The notes beneath the pieces are model-generated. The model made no database searches and was not told the DNA's origin. It worked only from the letters and a program-made list of their open reading frames with translations. Of a stretch of DNA of 64,000 nt, positions 48,052 through 57,060 are shown in pieces. This stretch comes from Mycobacterium stomatepiae (GTDB taxonomy: Bacteria > Actinomycetota > Actinomycetes > Mycobacteriales > Mycobacteriaceae): assembly GCF_010731715.1 (NCBI RefSeq), contig NZ_AP022587.1:558001-622000 (forward strand), given 5' to 3'. The position numbers and the translations under genes were made by a program. Numbering within the stretch: position 1 is the stretch's first letter; the number at the start of each line of letters is the position of its first letter.

Positions 48052-49254
48052 ATGGGGACCACCAAGGCCCTAGCTCAACCCGTTAGACGCCGCCCGAAGG
48101 ACCGAAAGCAGCAGATTCTGGATCAGGCCGTCGGGCTCTTCATCGACCGGGGTTTCCACTCGGTCAAGTTGGAAGACATCGCCGAGGCGGCGGGAGTCAC
48201 CGCGCGCGCGTTGTACCGCCACTACGACAACAAACAGGCGTTGCTCGCCGAATCGATCCGAACCGGCCAGGATCAGTATCAGATCGCGCGCCGCCTCACC
48301 GCCGGCGAGGCGGAGCCGACACCGCGGCCGCTGAGCGTCGAACTACCCGACCACATCGCCGCGGCCGTCGCATCGCGGTCCCTGGCGGTGTTGTGGCAGC
48401 GCGAGGCGCGTTACCTCAACGAAGCGGACCGCGCCGAGGTGCGGCGCCGCATCAACACGATCGTCGCCGGGATGCGCGACAACGTCGTCCTGGAAGTGCC
48501 GGGCCTGAGCCCGCAGCACGCGGAGCTGCGCGCGTGGGCGGTGGCCAGCACGCTGACCGGCCTGGGGCGGCACAATCTGACGCTTCCTGCCGACCAACTC
48601 AAAGAGCGCCTGTACCAAGCGTGCATGGCCGCGGCGAGGACGCCTCCCGTCGCCGAGCTGACGCCCCTGGATGCCGCGCGCGACGACGGCGATGTGCTGT
48701 TCTCCCGCTACGAAACTCTGCTGGCCGGGGGGGCGCGGCTGTTCCGCGCGCAGGGCTATCCGGCCGTCAGCACCAGTGAGATCAGCAAGGCGGCCGGCAT
48801 CGCGGGTCCGGGTCTCTATCGATCCTTCTCGTCCAAGCAGGCCATCCTGGATACGCTCATCCGCCGGCTCGACGAGTGGTGGAGCCTCGAGTGCATCCGC
48901 GCGGTGCGAACCAACCCTGAAGCCGCACAACGTCTTCGGGGCCTGGTGCAGGGGCATGTCCGGATTAGCTTGGATGCCCCCGACCTTGTTGCCGTTTCGA
49001 TCACCGAACTCCCGCATGCGTCGGCCGAGGTGCGGGACGGGTACTTGAGGAATCAGGCCGACCGCGAAACCGTCTGGATCGAGCAGATCACCGAGTTGGT
49101 CCCGCAGACCTCCGTCGTCGAGGGGCGACTGCTGGTCGCGGCCGCGATCAGCTTTATCGAAGACGTCGCTCGCACATGGCATCTCACCCGATTCGTCGGA
49201 GTGGCCGACGAGCTCACCGCCATTGCGTTGTCGATCCTGACCAGCCGGGCCTGA
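48052..49254 (+). CDS. mce3R: Mce3R-type tandem TetR repressor
   Basis: 400 residues containing two complete TetR units in one chain, the rare layout of M. tuberculosis Mce3R (~406 aa). HTH 1 (~17-65): [20 protein letters not shown] and [23 protein letters not shown] 2 (~220-270): [20 protein letters not shown] and [20 protein letters not shown]. Mce3R represses mce3, mel2 and the echA13-fadE17-fadE18 operon in M. tuberculosis; all three have counterparts around this gene. A monomer with two different HTHs should read asymmetric, non-palindromic sites, which fits the shared block found at 41971, 47463 and 55940. Ligand unknown, presumably a lipid. Confidence 0.88.
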   Translation: MGTTKALAQPVRRRPKDRKQQILDQAVGLFIDRGFHSVKLEDIAEAAGVTARALYRHYDNKQALLAESIRTGQDQYQIARRLTAGEAEPTPRPLSVELPDHIAAAVASRSLAVLWQREARYLNEADRAEVRRRINTIVAGMRDNVVLEVPGLSPQHAELRAWAVASTLTGLGRHNLTLPADQLKERLYQACMAAARTPPVAELTPLDAARDDGDVLFSRYETLLAGGARLFRAQGYPAVSTSEISKAAGIAGPGLYRSFSSKQAILDTLIRRLDEWWSLECIRAVRTNPEAAQRLRGLVQGHVRISLDAPDLVAVSITELPHASAEVRDGYLRNQADRETVWIEQITELVPQTSVVEGRLLVAAAISFIEDVARTWHLTRFVGVADELTAIALSILTSRA

Positions 49255-49260
49255 CTGCAC

Positions 49261-50031
49261 TCACCACAGTGCGGCGATGGTGCCACCGTCGGCGATCTGC
49301 GTGGTTCCGGTGATCATCGACGCATCATCGGACAACAGGAACGCCACGATGCTGGCCATCTCCTCCGGTGCGGCCATCCGGCCTTGCAGACGCGCGATCA
49401 TCTGGCCGGCGCCGCCTTCTCCGAGCGTTTGGTCGAATGTCGTCATCGCGATCTGCTGCATCGGGGTGTCGACGAACGCCGGCAACAGCGCGTTGGCGCG
49501 GATGTTGGACGAACGCAGTTCCGCGGCGGTGATGCGACTGAGGTGACTGACGCCGGCCTTGGACATGCCGTATGCCCCGCTGCCGCCCACACCGATGTGG
49601 CCGGCGAGTGACGACACGCTGACGATCGCACCACCGCCTCGCTCGACCATCCTCGGCGCCGCGTGCTTGGTACACAACCATGCACCCCGGAGATTGATCG
49701 CGATGACACGATCGAAGTCCTCGACGGTGGTGTTGAGCAGCGAGGCCATATGAACGACGCCGGCGTTGGCGACGAGTTTGTCCACGCCGCCGAACGTCGC
49801 GACGCAGGCTTCGACCATGCCGATGACCTGTGTCTCGTCACTGACGTCAACCTGGTAACCGATTGCGCCACAGCCGATCTCGGCGGCGGCCGCATCGGCC
49901 GCGGCGCCGTTGATGTCCGCGCACAGCACGCCACAACCCTCGGCGGCGAGTCGCTGCGCCACCGCGAGGCCTATCCCGGCGCCGGCACCGGTGACGATCG
50001 CGGCCTTACCGGCTAGGTCTGGATGGTTCAA
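49261..50031 (-). CDS. melK: Short-chain dehydrogenase, MelK-like
   Basis: 256-residue classical SDR corresponding by position and type to Rv1941. AAIVTGAGAGIGLAVAQRLA (TGxxxGxG, ~11-30), NAGVV, Ser in IVSVSSLAG and YGMSKAG (YxxxK, ~153) are intact, with C-terminal ASMITGTTQIADGGT typical of 3-oxoacyl/hydroxysteroid dehydrogenases. The ATG overlaps the RibA1-like stop by 4 nt. Last gene of the mel2 operon here, ending 6 nt from the convergent mce3R stop. Confidence 0.85.
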   Translation of the reverse strand: MNHPDLAGKAAIVTGAGAGIGLAVAQRLAAEGCGVLCADINGAAADAAAAEIGCGAIGYQVDVSDETQVIGMVEACVATFGGVDKLVANAGVVHMASLLNTTVEDFDRVIAINLRGAWLCTKHAAPRMVERGGGAIVSVSSLAGHIGVGGSGAYGMSKAGVSHLSRITAAELRSSNIRANALLPAFVDTPMQQIAMTTFDQTLGEGGAGQMIARLQGRMAAPEEMASIVAFLLSDDASMITGTTQIADGGTIAALW

Positions 50032-51098
50032 CCCGCGGCCGCCAGGGCCTGAGTTGCTATGCCGTGCTCACGAATTGCCCCGAACATCACAAGGCCAAAT
50101 CCTGGCATGTCATCGGAGAGTTTGAGGGCATACAGCCCGAGGTCGCGCAGAATCCACGCCACGGTCTCCGGCATCGGGTCACCAACCGCCTCACGCCGGG
50201 TGAACAGGCCGCAGGCTCGCGGCGGTCCGACCGGACGCAGATAGATCACCACGCCGCTGCCCTGGGCCGACATTCGGGCCAGAGCGGTGTTGAGTTCGCC
50301 GCCGCATCGGCACGCTGTCGAGCCGAACACGTCTCCGGTCAGGCACTCGACGTGGACGTGCAGCGGCACCGGCACTCCGGCATCCGCCGAGCCCACGATC
50401 ATCGCCAGGTGCTCGCCACCATCGGTCCCGCGGAAGCCGATGACGCGCGAATCGCCTGCCCAGGTGGGCAGTACTGTCTCGGTCAGCCGGACCGCCTGAG
50501 GTTCGGTCCGGCGCCGGTACGCCACCAGCTCATCGATCGAGACGATGGGCAGCCCGTATTCGACGGCGAACTCGGTCAGTTCGACGCCGCGCGCCATCAG
50601 CGTGGGATGACGCCGCGAGACGATCTCGCACAGCGCGGCCGCGCGAGGCCGTCCGGCGAGGCTGGCGAGATCCACGGCCGCCTCCGCAGCGCCCTGCCGG
50701 CCCAGCACCCCCTCGTCGCCGGCCCGCAACGGGACCACGTGTCCCGGGCGATGGAAATCCGCAGCCGCAGCGCCGCCGGACGCCAGCGCGGCGATCGTGC
50801 GGGCGCGATCCGCCGCCGAGATTCCGGTGCCCGTCCCGCGAACGTCGACGGACACGCAGAGCGCGGTGTTCCGGTGGCACATCGGCGGGAGATTCAATCG
50901 CTCGCATTCGGATTCGGACAGCGCGGCGCACACGTATCCGGAGGTGTGGCGAACCATGAACGCCAGCAGGCGCGGAGTTGCGGTGTCGGCGGCGAAGACA
51001 AGATAGCCGTCGCCGTCCGAATCGCCTCTGACGACCACGGATTGGCCCGCCGCCATCGCCGTGATCGCGCGCAGGACCCGCACGTCGGTGGTTTTCAT
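50028..51098 (-). CDS. ribA1: RibA1-like DHBP synthase/GTP cyclohydrolase II homologue, degenerate
   Basis: 356 residues from ATG 51098 with GGGGGAG upstream. The N-terminal half matches the RibB fold (FMVRHTSGYVCAALSESECERLNL, HRPGHVVPLRA, RGVELTEFAVEYGLPIVSIDELV), but the acidic DRENEGD catalytic motif reads GDSDGDGYL. The C-terminal half keeps the GTP cyclohydrolase II zinc site ECLTGDVFGSTACRC, but the RQEGRGIGL catalytic stretch is RPVGPPRACGL and the domain is short. Riboflavin synthesis activity is therefore doubtful. It matches Rv1940 (melJ) in position; melI (Rv1939) is absent, only 19 nt separating it from ephB. Confidence 0.8.
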   Translation of the reverse strand: MKTTDVRVLRAITAMAAGQSVVVRGDSDGDGYLVFAADTATPRLLAFMVRHTSGYVCAALSESECERLNLPPMCHRNTALCVSVDVRGTGTGISAADRARTIAALASGGAAAADFHRPGHVVPLRAGDEGVLGRQGAAEAAVDLASLAGRPRAAALCEIVSRRHPTLMARGVELTEFAVEYGLPIVSIDELVAYRRRTEPQAVRLTETVLPTWAGDSRVIGFRGTDGGEHLAMIVGSADAGVPVPLHVHVECLTGDVFGSTACRCGGELNTALARMSAQGSGVVIYLRPVGPPRACGLFTRREAVGDPMPETVAWILRDLGLYALKLSDDMPGFGLVMFGAIREHGIATQALAAAG

Positions 51099-51117
51099 GT
51101 GCGCTCCCCCGCCGTTC

Positions 51118-52188
51118 TCACGAAGCCAGTCCGGCCAGGAAATCGAGCAACAACCGGTTGGTCTCCTCCGGCTCTTCCTGCTGAATCCAGTGTTCGACAT
51201 CGGCAATCATGTGGTTCCCGCGGCAATCCGTCATCACCTCGCCGGCGCGCTCGACGGCCTCGGCGCCCCAGGTGGTACCGACGTCGTACTGGCCGCCGAT
51301 GAACAACGCCGGCGGCGTGAGCGGCTTACCTTCCTGATCGGCCAGGTCGTGCCAGTCGTTGTCGATGTTGTGATAGAAGCTCAGCGGCCCGCCGAAGCCG
51401 GAACGCTCGAACTCGCCCGCGTAGAAGTCGACGTCGGCATCGGTGAACCAGACCGGCATCGTCTCCGGATAGATGAAGGCGTCCTTGAGCTTTGCGCCCT
51501 CGGCCATGCAGAGCGGGCCGGCGCGGATCACGTCGATCGGGTCCATCGACGCCAGGTCCACGCCCGCGTCGACAGCCGCCTTGGTGGCGGCCATCATCCC
51601 CTCGCCGGAGACCGTGTAGGTCAACCCCAGCAGCCAGCCGCGCACGTCCTCCTCGATTTCGGCGATGATCCCATCCTGCGCGGAGAAGTAGTCCTGATAC
51701 CAGATCCGGCCTTCGCCCGCGAGCTCGATGTGATAGTCGTTGGGGCGGTGCTCGCCGAAGGGGCTGCCCGGCAGCCCGATCACGCCGCGACCCGCGAACG
51801 GAACGCTGATCCCGACCACCCCGGCGCACCTGTCCGGGTGCAGCCACGCAAAGGTCCACGCGACGGGTGCACCCCAGTCATGACCGATGACGATCGCCTT
51901 ATCCGCACCGTAGGCGTCGAGGACACCGAGTACGTCGCCGACCAATTCCTTGATGCGGTACGCCGATTGGACCCGGTATTTCGACGACTGTCCGTAGCCG
52001 CGCTGGTCGATCGCCACCACGCGATAGCCCGCGGCGGCGATTACCGGGATCTGATGACGCCACGAGTACCAGGACTCCGGAAACCCGTGCAGCAGCACGA
52101 CCAGCGGGCCTTCCGGGCTGGAGGGGCCGTCTTCGACGGCATGAATGCGCGTGCCCCGACAGTCCAAAAACCGGTGAACCTGCGACAT
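51118..52188 (-). CDS. ephB: Epoxide hydrolase EphB (MelH)
   Basis: 356 residues, closely resembling M. tuberculosis EphB (Rv1938) from the first residues (MSQVHRFLDCRGTRIHAV). Alpha/beta-hydrolase with HGFPESWYSW (~35), nucleophile Asp in VIGHDWGAP (~104), cap-domain segment LAGEGRIWYQDYF, FIGGQYDVGT and the catalytic His region IADVEHWIQQEEPEETN. Opens epoxides to diols, as would arise from the neighbouring monooxygenases. Third enzyme gene of the mel2 operon, 24 nt after melG. Confidence 0.93.
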   Translation of the reverse strand: MSQVHRFLDCRGTRIHAVEDGPSSPEGPLVVLLHGFPESWYSWRHQIPVIAAAGYRVVAIDQRGYGQSSKYRVQSAYRIKELVGDVLGVLDAYGADKAIVIGHDWGAPVAWTFAWLHPDRCAGVVGISVPFAGRGVIGLPGSPFGEHRPNDYHIELAGEGRIWYQDYFSAQDGIIAEIEEDVRGWLLGLTYTVSGEGMMAATKAAVDAGVDLASMDPIDVIRAGPLCMAEGAKLKDAFIYPETMPVWFTDADVDFYAGEFERSGFGGPLSFYHNIDNDWHDLADQEGKPLTPPALFIGGQYDVGTTWGAEAVERAGEVMTDCRGNHMIADVEHWIQQEEPEETNRLLLDFLAGLAS

Positions 52189-52212
52189 CGTCTTCGCCTT
52201 TCTGGTCGAGTG

Positions 52213-54747
52213 CTAGAGAGTTCGGCCCGGCACCGAACCGCCAACGGCCACCAGCCGTTCCGCGGTATCGGCGACCGGTACCGTCCGATTTTCAAAGTTG
52301 CGGGCGATCAGCGTCTTCTGTCCCGACAGCCTGGTCCGCGCCCATTTGCCGATTACGCGGCCGGCAACCCCGGGCGTCATCAGCGCCAGGGGCGGCTTGA
52401 CGAGATGGACGACCGCCAAGAACTCGCGATAGGTGTCGAGATCGTCGTGCACCAATTCCATCAGGCGATCCATGTACCAGGTGAGGATGCGGAAGTAGAA
52501 GGGACGCTTCTTGTGGACGTCTTTCATCCAGTCGAAGCGCAGATTCTGTTCGCGGATGACAAACGACGCCGTGCCGGCCATCTTTGCGATCGATTTGTAG
52601 TAGCGGCGCGGCAGGTCGTGGTGGCTCGGACCATATTTGCCCAGTAGCACCTGCATCTCCCGAACTTCCTTGAGCGCCAGGCTCATACCCAAGCCGGACA
52701 CCGGGTCGGCACTGGTGTACGCGTCGCCCACGGCTAGCAGCGCGCGCGGCAGGTGGCGTTTGCGCTCGTAGTGCAACCAGAGCATGTTCGGATAGCGGAA
52801 GTTGTAAATCGGCGAGGCTGGTTCCAGCCCGTCGATGTTCTCTCCCACCACCGGCGAGGGCATCAGGCTGGCGAATTCACGGAATTCCCGGGCGGTGCGT
52901 GGCGGTGAGTAACAGTTGTACGCCACCAGGGAGGTCGACAGGATGGTGCGCGAGCTGTCGGTGTAGTACTGCGCGGCGTAGGTGTCCTCGAAGGGGCGGT
53001 ACGCGTAGCAGATCACCATGACCTTGTCCTGCCACTGCCGGTCCGGTGGAACCCGGTGCTGCATCGTCGAGTAGAAGCAGTTGATGATGTCCTGCTCGAC
53101 CTCGGGGGCTCCGATGCCGATGCGATCCAAGAAATCCGGCACGCGGGTGTTCTTGCCCGATGCGTCGACCACGAACTCGGCCGGTACCACCTCGAAATCG
53201 CCGTCCTTGCCGACGGACACCCCGACGATGGCGTTGTTCGCGCGGTCGTAGACGAGGTCGTCGACCTCCGACTCGTAGCGGAAGTCGATCCGGGGCTCGT
53301 CGTCGAGGCGGCGCCGTACACACCACTCGAGCAACGGCCTTCCGGCACAGATGATTTCGATATCGCTGGTGCCGGGCTTCTTCCAGCTTCCACCCAACCG
53401 GATTCGGTACTGCGCGGCCATGTCGACTTTGAACGCGCCCTCGCGGACCATGTCGTCGACGATGCCGGGGAAGAAACGTTCCAACTCGATCTGGCCGGCG
53501 GTCAGCAGGTGGTGCAGGTGCCAGCCCTGCGCGGCTCCGGGCCTGCCCTCGCGGCGACGATGCGGATCGTCCTTTTCGAGGACGATGACCCGGTCGAAAG
53601 TCTCGGTGAGCACCTTCGCCGCCGCGATGCCCGCAATGCTGCCGCCGATCACCACGGCGGTCCTGCGACCGCGCCTGCGCAACTCGGCGATGTCGATGCT
53701 CGCGGGATCGAGGTGAACCGGATTGCGCCGCCGCGCTGCCCCGCTCGGGACGAACTTCTCGTAGTAGAGTCCGACCCGATGAAACCCGTTGTTGTCCAAC
53801 CATGTTCGGGTTGCTTCGACCATCGGGGCCGGACCGCACAGATACACGTCGGCGTCGCCGCCGGACAGCATTCCCTCGCTCAGGAGATCCGTGACCAGGC
53901 CGGTCGGTCCACGCCATTCGGCGTTCGGGTGTGCGACGATAACGTGCACCTCCACCGCCGTCACCCGGTCGGCCAGCGCCTTGAGTTCGTCGAGCTTGCA
54001 CAGGTCTTCGCTGGAGGTCACGCCGTAGAGCAGGTAGACGCGGTGGGCGGTATCGGCGCTCAGGCTCTCGGCCATCGCCAGGATCGCCGATAAACCCGTG
54101 CCGCCCGCGACCAGGATCACCGGCCGGACCACCGGGCGCAGACCAAAGTTGCCCTTGCTGCATCGCAGGGCGATGTGGTCACCGGGCCTGGCGCGTTCGC
54201 GCAGGTAGTTCGACATCACCCCGTCCGGTAGCAGCCGGACGATGAACTCCAGGTCACCACTGCCGTCGGCGGGATGCGCGTAGGAGTAGTTGCGCCAGGT
54301 ATTAGTGCCGGGCACCTGCAGCTGGGCGAACTGCCCCGCCTGGTAGTGCAGCGCACCGGTCTTCGACGAGACCTTCACCCGTAGCACCGCGGTAGTGGCC
54401 GACAACAAATCGACCCCGGTCACCACGCCGTCACAGGCAACCAGCAGTGCCGCGTTGTCGTCGGCCGGGTACTGCAGTTCGATCCGGCAATCGGAGGTGG
54501 CAAACGTCTGACAGGTGAGTATCTTTCGCGCGTCCCGCTCCACGTCGGACAGGCCTTCGGTGCGGCCCATCTCGTACTGTCCGGCGGTGCAGGTGGCCAC
54601 ACACGTGCCACAGATTCCGCTTTGGCATTCGCTGACGATGGCCACGCCGTGTTCCTCGGCGGCATCCAGCACGGTCTGGTCCGGCCGCACCGGCATCGTC
54701 TTGTGCGTTCCGTCCGAATACCCTACGGTGACTTCGCGATCCGCCAT
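52213..54747 (-). CDS. melG: MelG-like fusion: ferredoxin, FNR-type reductase and FAD monooxygenase-like domain
   Basis: 844 residues from ATG 54747 (frame open to 54861), matching Rv1937 in length and order. Residues 1-~95: plant-type [2Fe-2S] ferredoxin with Cys41, 46, 49 and 79 (CQSGICGTC). About 100-330: ferredoxin-NADP reductase module (WRNYSYAHP FAD site, LVAGGTGLSAILAM, YLCGPAPMVEA). From ~365: a second FAD domain (VVIGGSIAGIAAAKVL) with the VGDAYTSADPVSGLGMSLAL motif of aromatic hydroxylases/halogenase-like flavoproteins. It can thus take electrons from NAD(P)H and act itself or feed melF. Intact, unlike melF. Confidence 0.88.
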   Translation of the reverse strand: MADREVTVGYSDGTHKTMPVRPDQTVLDAAEEHGVAIVSECQSGICGTCVATCTAGQYEMGRTEGLSDVERDARKILTCQTFATSDCRIELQYPADDNAALLVACDGVVTGVDLLSATTAVLRVKVSSKTGALHYQAGQFAQLQVPGTNTWRNYSYAHPADGSGDLEFIVRLLPDGVMSNYLRERARPGDHIALRCSKGNFGLRPVVRPVILVAGGTGLSAILAMAESLSADTAHRVYLLYGVTSSEDLCKLDELKALADRVTAVEVHVIVAHPNAEWRGPTGLVTDLLSEGMLSGGDADVYLCGPAPMVEATRTWLDNNGFHRVGLYYEKFVPSGAARRRNPVHLDPASIDIAELRRRGRRTAVVIGGSIAGIAAAKVLTETFDRVIVLEKDDPHRRREGRPGAAQGWHLHHLLTAGQIELERFFPGIVDDMVREGAFKVDMAAQYRIRLGGSWKKPGTSDIEIICAGRPLLEWCVRRRLDDEPRIDFRYESEVDDLVYDRANNAIVGVSVGKDGDFEVVPAEFVVDASGKNTRVPDFLDRIGIGAPEVEQDIINCFYSTMQHRVPPDRQWQDKVMVICYAYRPFEDTYAAQYYTDSSRTILSTSLVAYNCYSPPRTAREFREFASLMPSPVVGENIDGLEPASPIYNFRYPNMLWLHYERKRHLPRALLAVGDAYTSADPVSGLGMSLALKEVREMQVLLGKYGPSHHDLPRRYYKSIAKMAGTASFVIREQNLRFDWMKDVHKKRPFYFRILTWYMDRLMELVHDDLDTYREFLAVVHLVKPPLALMTPGVAGRVIGKWARTRLSGQKTLIARNFENRTVPVADTAERLVAVGGSVPGRTL

Positions 54748-54770
54748 TGGCTCGCCCTTTCCCCGACCCG

Positions 54771-55881
54771 CTAGACGATCGCAGCTACGGGTTTCTTGGC
54801 AATACGCGCGCTGAGTCGGGGCATCACTTCTTCGGCCAGCAGCCGCAGTGATTCCTTCCACGGCCCTGGGTTCTCGCTGTAGTCGAACCCGAGCACCAGC
54901 AGGTGACCGAACCCGCCCACCTGGTCATAGGTGGCTTCGAGTTTGTCGACCACGGTCTCCACCGAGCCGACGACGAAGGTGTTTTCGGCCAGGTATTCCG
55001 GTGTCACGTCGTCGTCGGGCACCGAGGGGTTGTGCTTGTAGAACTTCGTCATGCCGAACATGCGGAACGTCGGCAGCACGTACTCACGCATGTTGCGACC
55101 CATCGTGCCGTCGACCGCGTAGCGGAAGGCCTGCTCGTCGGTCTCGGCGACGAGAACCTCACGCACCAACCGCCAATCGCGGCGATCGGGAGTCCGGCCA
55201 CTGCGCTCCGCGCCTTCGAGCACCGCATCCCAGTGTGTCGCGACGTATTCGGTGTTGAGGTCGAGGCTCATCGGTAGGTAGCCGCGCTCCCCCGCCAGCT
55301 TGAGCGTTTCAGAGCCCGCACTGAATCCGGTCACGCCAATCGGCGGATGCGGCTTCTGGAACGGCTTGATGTGACGCTTCATCAGCCCCTCGAACATCGG
55401 CGCGATCCCGTTGGCGTTCCAGTACTTTCCGCGGTGTTCCCAGGGCTCGTCTTCGGTCCAGATGCGCAACATGATTTCGAGAGCTTCCCGAGTCATCTCG
55501 CGATGCTCGCCGTTTTTTTCCGTCCACGTCGTACAGTGCCCAGTCGCCCGGGATTCCACTGGCTCCCACGCCCAGCATGAATCGGCCTTGGGCGAGGTGG
55601 TCGAAATAGGCGACCCGATGGGCTAATTCGACCGGGTGGTGGTACGGCAGCAGATGTGCGCCGGGCGCCAGCTTGATGTTCTTGGTCCGCAGCAGTGCCT
55701 GCGCCAACAGCAGGTCGGGGGCGCAGATCGGCTCCCAGGGCACGGTGAAATGTTCCCCGACCCACGCCTCGACATACCCGAGCTGGTCGGCCAGTTCGAT
55801 CATGTCGAGGTCCCACTGAGTGGCGTCGTAGAGGCTGCGCTCCGGTGGATGAGCCGGCATCAGGAACATTCCGATCTCCAT
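54771..55881 (-). pseudogene. melF: MelF-like LLM monooxygenase, frameshifted at a T7 run
   Basis: ATG 55881 (MEIGMFLMPAHPPERSL) starts an LLM-class flavin monooxygenase corresponding to Rv1936. It is in frame through GASGIPGDWALYDVDGK, then shifts at seven T (55513-55519); with six T it reads GKNGEHREMTREALEIML and continues intact to the stop at 54771. The repaired length is 369, the same as Rv1936. Motifs on both sides are preserved (VGEHFTVPWEPI; FMLGVGASGIPGDW; GVTGFSAGSETLKLAGE). It would lead the mel2 operon. The single-base change in a homopolymer may be a sequencing error. Confidence 0.85.
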
Positions 55882-55939
55882 GGGGCAACCCTTCCGTTTA
55901 CTCGTTAGCCGCGTGCCTGCTGCTGTAGGTATACCACAG

Positions 55940-56070
55940 TAGTAGCAAGATACTTCGCAACACACAAGAGCCAATTTGCATGGGACGTTACCCGCGATAT
56001 GACCCTGATCGCGCGTATTGGCTATGGACATCATGGCGGAGTGCCGCGTAACCTCGCACAGGTCACCCGT
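55940..56070 (+). promoter_or_regulatory. Conserved regulatory block, copy B (candidate Mce3R operator) in the mel2/echA13 promoter
   Basis: Plus strand: TAGTAGCAAGATAC starts at 55940 and GCGTATTGGCTATGGACAT at 56013. CAAGATAC (55946) to GGACAT (56026) is 80 nt, as in copies A and C, and CAAGATAC to GCGTATTGG is 67 nt in both A and B. It occupies the divergent promoter of melF (55881) and echA13 (56104), one of the regions Mce3R controls in M. tuberculosis. Confidence 0.72.
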
Positions 56071-56103
56071 TCGAGCGCGCGGCGAGCGGTAAAAGGAGGC
56101 GCC

Positions 56104-57045
56104 ATGAACGTCAACGGACTCCGTCCGGCCGATCGCCGGGAGAGTTCCGGGCCGCAATTCGACTTCATCGGATACGAGACACTCGACGAGGGTCGGATCG
56201 CGGCGATCACCCTGGATCGCCCGAAGCAACGCAATGCGCAGACGCGCGGAATGCTGGTCGAGCTGGACGCCGCCTTCGGCCTGGCCGAGGCCGATGACAC
56301 GGTGCGGGTCGTGATCCTGCGCGCGGCGGGTCCCGCCTTCTCGGCGGGTCACGACCTCGGGTCCGCGGACGATGTGCGGGAACGGACACTCGGCCCGGAC
56401 CAACACCCCACGTATCAGTGCAACGGAGGCACGTTCGGCGGGGTGGAGTCACGCAATCGTCAGGAGTGGCACTACTACTTCGAAAACACGAAGCGGTGGC
56501 GCAACCTGCGCAAGATCACCATCGCTTCGGTGCACGGCACGGTCCTGTCGGCCGGCCTGATGCTGGCCTGGTGCTGTGACCTGATCCTGGCGAGCGAGGA
56601 CACCGTGTTCGCCGACGTGGTGGGCACGCGGCTGGGCATGTGCGGGGTGGAGTACTTCGGCCATCCGTGGGAGTTCGGCCCGCGCAAGGCGAAGGAACTG
56701 CTGCTCACCGGCGACTGCATCGGCGCGGACGAAGCGCACGCACTGGGGATGGTCAGCAAGGTGTTTCCGGCTGAGGAATTACGCTCTAGCACAATTGAAT
56801 TCGCTCGACGAATCGCCAAGGTGCCCACGATGGCGGCGCTGCTCATCAAGGAGTCGGTGAACCAAACCGTCGACGCGATGGGCTTTACCACCGCGCTGGA
56901 CGGTTGCTTCAAGATCCACCAGCTCAATCACGCGCACTGGGGTGAAGTCACCGGTGGCAAGTTGTCGTATGGGACGGTCGAGTACGGACTCGACGACTGG
57001 CGCGCCGCCCCCGAAATCCTGCCCGCGACCAAGCACCGACCCTGA
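56104..57045 (+). CDS. echA13: Enoyl-CoA hydratase/isomerase family protein EchA13-like
   Basis: 313 residues from ATG 56104, which has an ideal AAAAGGAGG site; the frame is open from ATG 55999 through the regulatory block, giving 35 extra residues. Crotonase fold: ITLDRPKQRNAQTRGM, oxyanion region AFSAGHDLGS (~83), SVHGTVLSAGLMLAWCCDLILASED (~143) and GVEYFGHPWEFGPRKAKELLLTG. Hydrates enoyl-CoA in beta-oxidation. It heads the echA13-fadE17-fadE18-ligase operon, with 15 nt to fadE17. Confidence 0.87.
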   Translation: MNVNGLRPADRRESSGPQFDFIGYETLDEGRIAAITLDRPKQRNAQTRGMLVELDAAFGLAEADDTVRVVILRAAGPAFSAGHDLGSADDVRERTLGPDQHPTYQCNGGTFGGVESRNRQEWHYYFENTKRWRNLRKITIASVHGTVLSAGLMLAWCCDLILASEDTVFADVVGTRLGMCGVEYFGHPWEFGPRKAKELLLTGDCIGADEAHALGMVSKVFPAEELRSSTIEFARRIAKVPTMAALLIKESVNQTVDAMGFTTALDGCFKIHQLNHAHWGEVTGGKLSYGTVEYGLDDWRAAPEILPATKHRP

Positions 57046-57060
57046 GTCCGGACGCCATTC

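Noticed and set aside
51061..52647. 528-codon plus-strand frame over ephB
   Set aside because: Shadow of the mel2 operon; no ribosome site or recognisable domain.
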